The notes under the pieces are model-generated. The model was not told the origin of the DNA. It did not search any database and saw only the letters and a program-made list of their open reading frames with translations. 29,723 nucleotides of DNA from Verrucomicrobiaceae bacterium (GTDB lineage: Bacteria > Verrucomicrobiota > Verrucomicrobiae > Verrucomicrobiales > Akkermansiaceae). The position numbers and the translations under genes are program-made. Every line of letters begins with the position of its first letter. Positions within the stretch are counted from its first letter, which is position 1. Where the stretch lies: contig CANBTO010000006.1 in the NCBI GenBank assembly GCA_947372405.1, positions 1 through 29,723 on the forward strand. The letters are read 5' to 3'. Of the stretch, positions 24,197 through 29,723 are shown piece by piece.

Positions 24197-25495
24197 TCAA
24201 CGGATGACGGTCAGGCATTCCTCCGTCATCTGACGGATTGTTGCGTTGCCCGTTTGTCTGGCGATCTCTTCCAGTTTTCCGGACAGGGAGTTCAAGCGGT
24301 TCAACTTCATGCACTGCAACGTGGCGGCGTAGGTCGTGATAATCCTTGTTGCGCACATTTCCAAGCCCTCAGCCTCATCCTTCGGTGGATGGAGATAAGC
24401 GTATGGTTCGATCTTCGCGGAGCCGGGCTTGAAGAGGATCATGTCGAGCCAAGGTCCGTCATCCAGAGTTTCCCGGATGAAGATTTCGACCTTCGGGCTT
24501 TTGAAGCCCTGGAGAATGCTGAGCCGCTGCTCCAGATGATAGAAGAGTTCATTGGGGTTTCCGGCGCGTTCGGCGGATTCACCGGTGTATTTCATCGAGA
24601 GAAACTCCACGCCCGAATCGTCGCCGGTTTCTATCAGCCCTTTGCCGAAGGGAAGGCGGCACGGCAGCAGATCGGCTTGCGCAATCAGCTTGCGGCCGAT
24701 GGCGGCACGGTCCTCCTGTTTGTCTAATAATCTGGCCAGGGCGTAGGCCGCGTTCATTCGCAGATAAATGTCCTTGTGTTGGAACAGAACTGTTTCCAGC
24801 GGTTGGACGGCGCGCGCATCGCCGAGCTTGGCCAGCGCCACGGGAATCTGCTGGCGCGCGGTGTTCCGGCCGGACGGCTCACCGGGCTGGCCAAGGATGA
24901 CGCAGCCTTGATTCTTCGCATAAACATTATCAGGGGCGTCGAGGCAATGGATCAGAATGGGCACCATCCGGGCATCCTTGAACGGCCTGAAATCAATGCC
25001 CTTGTAGCCTTCAAAGTCGCTGGCCAGATAGGCGTATTCGCCCACCGCCGTAGTGATGTGATCTTCGAGTTTCTGGCAGAATTCCGCTTCGCCATCCTTC
25101 ACAATGGTTTCGACGAGATACTTCGCGAACTCCGCCACGAAAGCACTCGGGAAACCCGTCTGTTGCGGACGGTTTCCCTCCAGCAGGAAATGTCCCATGT
25201 GCAGCTTGGTTCGCCGCGGAGCATCCGTGGCGCGAAAGAGTATGAGTGCCTCCTCTCTGGCTGCCGCCGCATCGATGACATCCAGTTGATACAAGGCCAT
25301 GAGCCGCGTTTCCTCCTTGCGCGCCAGCTCGCGCAGGCGGGCGACTTTTTCTTCTGGCGAGAGTTCTTTGGAGTCCGCCACCTGCGAGACTTCGAGATAG
25401 GCTGGCGATACGATCTCCTTTGCATGGACACCCGGAAACACGGCAGCGAGCCCGAGCGATGCAATCAGCCAAATGGACGAGGATTTCGTTTTCAT
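24197..25495 (-). CDS. Secreted HEAT-like repeat protein
   Basis: A 432-residue exported protein. ATG 25495 (MKTKSSSIWLIASLGLAAVF) gives a clean signal peptide ending at HAK. The rest is helical: LSPEEKVARLRELARKEE near the start, then HEAT-like pairs (IPVALAKLGDARAVQPLETV, then IYLRMNAAYALARLLDKQED) and a C-terminal helical region. No enzyme motif is visible. Its start overlaps the stop of the upstream gene by 4 nt (ATGA, 25492-25495), so it is translationally coupled and probably works with that product. The frame could begin 9 codons earlier inside the upstream gene, but without a signal peptide at its end. Confidence 0.82.
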   Translation of the reverse strand: MKTKSSSIWLIASLGLAAVFPGVHAKEIVSPAYLEVSQVADSKELSPEEKVARLRELARKEETRLMALYQLDVIDAAAAREEALILFRATDAPRRTKLHMGHFLLEGNRPQQTGFPSAFVAEFAKYLVETIVKDGEAEFCQKLEDHITTAVGEYAYLASDFEGYKGIDFRPFKDARMVPILIHCLDAPDNVYAKNQGCVILGQPGEPSGRNTARQQIPVALAKLGDARAVQPLETVLFQHKDIYLRMNAAYALARLLDKQEDRAAIGRKLIAQADLLPCRLPFGKGLIETGDDSGVEFLSMKYTGESAERAGNPNELFYHLEQRLSILQGFKSPKVEIFIRETLDDGPWLDMILFKPGSAKIEPYAYLHPPKDEAEGLEMCATRIITTYAATLQCMKLNRLNSLSGKLEEIARQTGNATIRQMTEECLTVIR

Positions 25496-27306
25496 GGTTT
25501 TGAAGGTGGAGGTGGCGGCCACTGGCCTCCGTCTTTGAGATTCATCGTGACGGCGGGATTCAGAGGGTCGATGTCGGAACCTGTTAGGTCAGGCGTGACG
25601 GAGGGGTCGTCGAGCGGCACGCGTTCGCCACGGGCGAGGCGGTCACGGTTCTTCGCGAGGAACGCGCGCCAGGCGTCGCGGATGGCGAAGCGTTGATCGC
25701 GGGTGAAGTTGCTGTTTCCGCCGCCGCTGTTAGATTCGAAATCAAGGGTGCCTTTGGCCAGTTGGCAGAGAGCATCGTACATGAAATCCTGATCGGTGAT
25801 GACCTCGCTCCAGGCGGTCCACAATTCCATCCGTGCACCGAGGGCTTGGGCGGAGGAACTGGCCGCGGCTTGGAGGAAGGTTTCATGAGTGGTTTCCACG
25901 ATCTGGCAGAGTGGACGGATGAACGATGCGCGCCCTGATTTGCCGGCCACTTCGCAGGCGCTGCGAAGGACGCCCCAGTCCTTGTCCTGCAGTGCATTCA
26001 TCAGGGCTTTTTCAAACTTGTCGTCACCGATGGGTGTGGGGATGGCGAGGATTGCGTTCTGACGAAAGGTGGGAGGATTCGCATCGATGAAGGCGATCAC
26101 GGTTTCCTTCCAGCGATCGTCTGCCGGGCGAGGCATCTTGGGATCGGCGAGTTCGCGAAACTGCGCGAGGATCACGCCGGCGCCGCCGCTCGCATTCGGG
26201 CCGAGATTCCACCCGCGACCGCGCAGGGCGTCGATGGCTTGAATGAGTGCTTTCAGAGGTGGCGGCTCATCAAGCACATTGGCGCCTTTTCCCGAGCGGA
26301 TTTCCCATGGCCGGTCGAGAGCGGTCTGGGTGGCGGCCAGCAAGGGTTTGGCTTGTGCGGAATCGCCTTGGGCCTCGATGAAAGATGCGCCGAGCTCCAC
26401 TGCTGCGGCATCCTTGCTCTGGAGCAGGGTGAGCGCGGACTTGAGCAGTGGTTCGCGGTATTTCGGGTCCCAATCCTTGATGGCGGCGGTGTTGTCCGTC
26501 CAGGATCGGAAGGCGGGTTTGGTTGGATCCGACAAGGATGGCAGTCGCAGCCTCAATCCGTTCCCGGCAGCCTTGACGACATCGGGTGATGGGTTTTCCA
26601 ACAGATGAAGCAAAGCCTCGAACGCCGCGGTTCCCGGGATGCCGTCGATCCCCGTCACTGCGTCGGCGTTTCCTGCAGCCGCCTCCCGGGTGAGGGCTGG
26701 GAGGAATATCCCATGCTGGAGTTTAATCAATTGGAAGAGCCGGTCCGGATCTGTGCTGTTGCAGAGATCGCGCACGCGGGCCGCCGCCTCATCCGCAGTG
26801 GGCATGAGGATTTCGATCTTCGTCTTGGCCACGGGATGCGGGTGAGCATCGTCCACGATCCAGCCGAGGTCATGGCAGGCCTCCACGGTATAAATGCCCG
26901 CGCCGGGAAGGGTGACGTAACACGCCAGCGGGAAACTGATATCAAATGAAGCTCCGGCTGCGATTTTTTGCGATCCCATCATGCCGCCGAAGTTCGGTTG
27001 GCTGTTACTGATATCCGGCAGCACGACTCCCTGTGAATCCGTGACGCGGATTTTCAAGCGCAGGGGATAACCGTTCCCGCGGTAGTCGCCGCCTGTGGAA
27101 ATTTCAAAAGCATCACCGCCGGTGTTTTTCACGGTGAAGGTGCCGGGGATCACGTCGCCGAGTTTCACTTTCTCCGGCAGTTTCAGACTGACCTCGACAG
27201 CGGTCGGCACGGGGGCTTTCGCGTCGTATTCGGTTTTGATGGGAACCGTGTTGCCCGCGTGTGCGGAGGACAGGCAGAGGCCGTATAACAGGGAAAGGGC
27301 TTTCAT
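25492..27306 (-). CDS. Secreted protein with Ig-like domain and HEAT repeats
   Basis: A 604-residue exported protein starting at ATG 27306 (MKALSLLYGLCLSSAHAGN, signal peptide). Residues about 30-150 form an Ig-like beta domain (VSLKLPEKVKLGDVIPGTFT, then GAGIYTVEACHDLGW). Residues about 165-560 are helical with HEAT-type repeats (AAFEALLHLLENPSPDVVKA, then ALMNALQDKDWGVLRSACEV). The C-terminus is proline-rich (WPPPPPSKP). The frame is open upstream to 27498 through a frameshifted lutB fragment, which should not be part of the protein. It is coupled to the next HEAT gene. No function is assigned; a binding or scaffold role outside the cytoplasm is inferred from the domains. Confidence 0.82.
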   Translation of the reverse strand: MKALSLLYGLCLSSAHAGNTVPIKTEYDAKAPVPTAVEVSLKLPEKVKLGDVIPGTFTVKNTGGDAFEISTGGDYRGNGYPLRLKIRVTDSQGVVLPDISNSQPNFGGMMGSQKIAAGASFDISFPLACYVTLPGAGIYTVEACHDLGWIVDDAHPHPVAKTKIEILMPTADEAAARVRDLCNSTDPDRLFQLIKLQHGIFLPALTREAAAGNADAVTGIDGIPGTAAFEALLHLLENPSPDVVKAAGNGLRLRLPSLSDPTKPAFRSWTDNTAAIKDWDPKYREPLLKSALTLLQSKDAAAVELGASFIEAQGDSAQAKPLLAATQTALDRPWEIRSGKGANVLDEPPPLKALIQAIDALRGRGWNLGPNASGGAGVILAQFRELADPKMPRPADDRWKETVIAFIDANPPTFRQNAILAIPTPIGDDKFEKALMNALQDKDWGVLRSACEVAGKSGRASFIRPLCQIVETTHETFLQAAASSSAQALGARMELWTAWSEVITDQDFMYDALCQLAKGTLDFESNSGGGNSNFTRDQRFAIRDAWRAFLAKNRDRLARGERVPLDDPSVTPDLTGSDIDPLNPAVTMNLKDGGQWPPPPPSKP

Positions 27307-27593
27307 CGGACTGCGGAGAGTCTGCCTCCGCAGAACAAGACACGAAAGAACGGATTTTCTTGGAAAGAGATCTGCCTTTCTGGTGCGCCAGAGGGATGGG
27401 GGAGGTGGCCAGCGTGGCGATGGGCGCCATCGGGATGGCGGCGGGCGAGTGGACGTGGGCATCGAGCTCGGCGGCAATGAACAGCTCTGGACTTTCACCG
27501 TCTGGCGGTTGGTCGATCTTTAGAGACCTCGCGTCCGTCTCAAGGAGGAGTTCCAAGCCTCCAACACCGAACTTTACCGTTAGCGGCTGACTG
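27307..27593. other. 287-bp gap between two HEAT genes
   Basis: Apart from the lutB-like fragment, this gap has no gene that I can support. A minus-strand frame runs through it (LETDARSLKIDQPPDGESPE and onward) but has no family likeness and crosses into the downstream gene out of frame. It presumably holds the promoter of the 27306 gene. Confidence 0.4.
27383..27460 (-). pseudogene. 78-bp lutB-like fragment with a one-base frameshift
   Basis: This stretch matches 29260-29336 inside lutB: about 91 % by eye over 77-78 bp, including 33 identical bases at 27428-27460. In the reading direction it encodes AHVHSPAAIPMAPIATLATSP in the lutB frame; after one extra C, the other frame continues SLWRT exactly as lutB does. 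Flanking sequence on both sides does not match lutB. It is therefore a short decayed copy of lutB in the gap before the Ig/HEAT gene and is in direct orientation to lutB. Confidence 0.7.
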
Positions 27594-29042
27594 TCATCGC
27601 GGACGGCTCAATGAACGCTCGGCATAATTACGAATCTCGGCATTGGGATGGTTCTTGCTTGCCCAGCGCAAGGCCTCCTTGGCTTCGGGTTTCGTGCAAA
27701 GATCGAGAATGCCAACGCATTGGAATGCTGGGCCGTAGCAGTCGTGGGCGTCACTGTTTTTCACCGCATCAATGATAATCTGCAACTCCGCCTCAACCAA
27801 CTTCCTGCCCTCACTCTTTCCCTTGCTGTATTGGCAATAAAGTGATCCGAAGGCAGCGCGCAGTGTCGCCTTATCCTGCCCTGGCTTTTTCACCGTGGAG
27901 AGCAAGGGAGCCACAAGGTCGGGGCGAATGCACTCGCCGAGCTTGCCTGCTGTGGAAGAGCGGACTTCGGCGTTTTCGTCGGCGAGCATCTCCAGAAGCC
28001 GGGGAATCACATCGTCGGCATTGTTATCCCTCAGCCAATAGACAAAGCCGCGAGGCGCCATGGCGCGGACCTTGGCCTCCTTGTCATAGAGCAGCTTGGT
28101 GAGCGCCGCTTTTGCTTCAGAGGTTCGGCAGTTGTCGAGATCTATGCAGGCCCGCACGCGGATATCGGGGTAAGCGTGGTCGGCCAAGGCGATGCGCGCC
28201 GCGATGCTCTCGGGCGTATTGATCGGGCTCAGGCAAAGGCTGGCGTCACTAACGACATTGATGTCGGCACTTCGGGTGAGTTCGATAACCCGCGCCTGCG
28301 CCTCCGGCACCTTTGCGAAACGCAAGGCCTGTAGTCCCGTCCTTTGCACCGCAGACTCGGAATCATTGAGAAGGGTGATCAACTGAGGAGCGTATAGCTG
28401 CTTATCTTCCATGCTGCTGATCCGGGTGCTGATGAAGTGACTGGCCTCAAATCGTAGAACGCAATTCTTGCTGCGCGCCGCCTCAAGCATCGCGAGTTTC
28501 TGTTCAGTAACAGGCAGCTTGAGGGTGGCAAGAATCGTGCGCACTGCTGCCATGGTGTCGCTTCGGCTTTCGGAAGTGAGAGTTCGCTTGCCCCAGCCGG
28601 ACCCATCGAGATTGAGCCGGTCACCTTCGGCTTTTTGACCAAAAACCAAGGCTTCTTCGCCGATGTTGAAATGGACTTGCGCCCCCGTGCAGGTCGCCAT
28701 GGTGATCGGCGACACGGTTGCGATCCTGGCCTTCCATTCTCCGGCCACGACCTCTGTGACTTCCACCGTCGCGGTGTCCGCACCAACCGCCGTCACTTTC
28801 CCCACTAATGTGACATCACTTTTTTCGGCCAGATCAAACAGCCCCAAGCGGATCATGTCGGCACTCGCATTCAGTGGAACGGCGCTTATGACGAGACCAA
28901 GAAAACAAGCGATAAACCGGTAGCAGGGAAAACGGGGGAGGACGTGTTGTTTCGTTGCTCCGGTGGAGGGGGTTTCGGCAGGAGAAAGCCCCAGTTCATG
29001 CCGGGGCATGATGAGATCCGGAGAAGTCAAAGCAGTTTTCAT
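27594..29042 (-). CDS. Secreted HEAT-repeat protein
   Basis: A 482-residue exported protein. After 34-40 N-terminal residues there is a hydrophobic signal core (CYRFIACFLGLVISAVPLNA) ending in SAD. Then comes a beta-rich domain (DVTLVGKVTAVGADTATVEV, HFNIGEEALVFGQ), and from about residue 170 a run of HEAT repeats (VQRTGLQALRFAKVPEAQAR, KAALTKLLYDKEAKVRAMAP, IPRLLEMLADENAEVRSSTA). ATG 29042 gives a long n-region; ATG 29009 (MPRHELGL) is an alternative that would escape the inverted repeat around the first ATG. It starts 69 bp after lutB on the same strand. No catalytic motif is visible. Confidence 0.83.
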   Translation of the reverse strand: MKTALTSPDLIMPRHELGLSPAETPSTGATKQHVLPRFPCYRFIACFLGLVISAVPLNASADMIRLGLFDLAEKSDVTLVGKVTAVGADTATVEVTEVVAGEWKARIATVSPITMATCTGAQVHFNIGEEALVFGQKAEGDRLNLDGSGWGKRTLTSESRSDTMAAVRTILATLKLPVTEQKLAMLEAARSKNCVLRFEASHFISTRISSMEDKQLYAPQLITLLNDSESAVQRTGLQALRFAKVPEAQARVIELTRSADINVVSDASLCLSPINTPESIAARIALADHAYPDIRVRACIDLDNCRTSEAKAALTKLLYDKEAKVRAMAPRGFVYWLRDNNADDVIPRLLEMLADENAEVRSSTAGKLGECIRPDLVAPLLSTVKKPGQDKATLRAAFGSLYCQYSKGKSEGRKLVEAELQIIIDAVKNSDAHDCYGPAFQCVGILDLCTKPEAKEALRWASKNHPNAEIRNYAERSLSRPR

Positions 29043-29076
29043 GCATCGCCAACGTGGCGCTCAGAACTGCTTTGAC
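29026..29076 (-). promoter_or_regulatory. Nested inverted repeat around the first ATG of the HEAT gene
   Basis: GTCAAAGCAGTT (29026-29037) and AACTGCTTTGAC (29065-29076) form a perfect 12-bp inverted repeat with a 27-bp spacer. Inside the spacer CGCCA-acg-TGGCG can pair too. One arm lies in codons 2-6 and the other in the leader, so the ATG would sit within the folded RNA. Confidence 0.55.
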
Positions 29077-29111
29077 AAGAATTCTTTCGGCGATGATTTT
29101 CTGGCAATAGA

Positions 29112-29723
29112 TCAACTCTTCTTCCGCGCCCTGAACCACTTCCTGAAATCCCCGCCGTGGGACTCGGGCAGCGTGCGCTGGCCAAGCCAATCCTGCAGCG
29201 GCTTGATCGGCGCGACCTGGATCGGCAGGTGGTTCATCGCCTTGGACATGGTCATCGCCGTGCGCCAGAGCGATGGCGAGGTGGCGAGCGTGGCGAAGGG
29301 TGACATCGGGATGGCGGCGGGCGAGTGGACGTGGGCCTGATGTGCTTTGTCGCGGAGACGAAGGAGCAAGTCGGGGATCGGGATGTCCACCGGGCAGACC
29401 TCGTTGCAGGCGCCGCAGAGCGAGGAGGCTTTCGGCAGGTCCGCGAGCTCTGGGAAACGATCACCGAAGAGCAAGGGCGAGAGCACCGCGCCGACGGGGC
29501 CGCCGTAGGTGGAGCGGTAGGCATGGCCGGACGCCTGGCGATAGACGGGGCAGACGTTCTGGCAGGCGCCGCAGCGGATGCAGCGGAGGATTTCCCGGCA
29601 GTTCGACGCGAGCACGTCGGTGCGGCCGTTGTCCATGAAGACGACGTGCATGTGCTCGGGTCCATCCGGTTGGTTGGCGGACTTCGGACCGTTGATGAAC
29701 TCGGTGTAAACCGTGAGCTGCTG
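29112..29723 (-). CDS. lutB: LutB-type iron-sulfur lactate utilisation protein (C-terminal part; runs off the right edge)
   Basis: The visible 203 residues are the C-terminal part of LutB, the iron-sulfur and LUD-domain subunit of the LutABC L-lactate oxidising complex. The frame stays open to the window end (TVYTEFINGPKSA, then GPEHMHVVFMDNGR, typical LutB sequence before the ferredoxin part). Two 4Fe-4S motifs follow: CIRCGACQNVCPVYR and CGACNEVCPVDIPIPDLLLRLR. The tail (SPSLWRTAMTMSKAMN, then PLQDWLGQRTLPE, FRKWF) is normal for the family. lutA would be expected beyond the edge. lutC is not next to it here. Confidence 0.93.
   Translation of the reverse strand, partial: QQLTVYTEFINGPKSANQPDGPEHMHVVFMDNGRTDVLASNCREILRCIRCGACQNVCPVYRQASGHAYRSTYGGPVGAVLSPLLFGDRFPELADLPKASSLCGACNEVCPVDIPIPDLLLRLRDKAHQAHVHSPAAIPMSPFATLATSPSLWRTAMTMSKAMNHLPIQVAPIKPLQDWLGQRTLPESHGGDFRKWFRARKKS
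29260..29336. repeat. Direct repeat partner (inside lutB) of 27383-27460
   Basis: The same 77-78 bp word occurs here, as working lutB codons, and in the gap at 27383-27460, in the same orientation, 1.88 kb apart. The pair flanks the whole HEAT gene at 27594-29042. Confidence 0.7.

Noticed and set aside
27113..27556. A 147-codon minus-strand frame across the lutB-like fragment.
   Set aside because: It runs antiphase into the Ig/HEAT gene and only about 25 residues match anything (lutB); the rest is low-complexity.
1..29723. The word CTAAC/GTTAG recurs about 30 times, often carrying rare CTA or TTA leucine codons.
   Set aside because: A rough expectation from base composition for both strands is of the same size (about 40), and other CTA/TTA contexts exist, so no enrichment can be claimed without a proper count.
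1..29723. CRISPR arrays, insertion-sequence transposases or prophage genes.
   Set aside because: No regularly spaced repeats and no transposase, integrase or phage motifs were seen on either strand.

Overview
The window looks like chromosomal DNA of a GC-rich (roughly 60 %, judged by eye) Gram-negative bacterium, most likely a member of the Verrucomicrobiota (Luteolibacter or Verrucomicrobiaceae-like). The reasons are indirect: a single-domain sulfatase, a Tat-exported Gfo/Idh/MocA oxidoreductase, a modular secreted purple acid phosphatase with a calcium-repeat tail, large secreted HEAT-repeat proteins, a PDZ/DUF6288-like protein, few clear Shine-Dalgarno sites, and an ExbB/ExbD/TonB-like outer-membrane energising system. 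The taxonomic call is inference from protein character, not a database result.

Layout. 1-118 is the membrane-anchored C-terminus of a plus-strand protein. 154-2469 (minus) is a TonB-like / exbB / exbD operon, preceded by a secreted CE1-type esterase (2561-3652, minus). 3653-3954 is a structured leader in front of ilvB and ilvN (plus), which encode the two acetolactate synthase subunits and are separated by an intergenic inverted GTGATCAG-type repeat. ruvX (minus) appears to start at CTG. A HigBA-type toxin-antitoxin pair and a DUF4375-like exported protein follow (6899-8388). Then come a GDP-mannose pyrophosphorylase gene (minus), a small membrane protein, and the Tat-dependent oxidoreductase. 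tRNA-Gly(GCC) with its own terminator lies back to back with trpC, which is coupled to a 43-residue membrane microprotein. lutC and an O-acetylhomoserine sulfhydrylase gene are on the minus strand.

From 14.8 kb the window turns accessory: a secreted TPR protein coupled to a purple acid phosphatase, a sulfatase, a small exported protein whose signal peptide is out of frame by one A in an A8 run, a SASA-type carbohydrate esterase coupled to an 826-residue PDZ/HEAT protein, and three minus-strand secreted HEAT-type proteins. The right edge is the C-terminal part of lutB. A 78-bp piece of lutB is repeated upstream of the second HEAT gene.

How the genes may fit together. ilvBN, trpC, the sulfhydrylase, ruvX and tRNA-Gly are housekeeping. 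The sulfatase, esterases, phosphatase, oxidoreductase and TonB system fit a periplasmic or surface lifestyle of degrading sulfated or acetylated polysaccharides. LutB and LutC belong to lactate oxidation but lie about 16 kb apart, which suggests that the region between them was inserted or rearranged. The least explained parts are the secreted HEAT-repeat group and the repeats and RNA structures around it.
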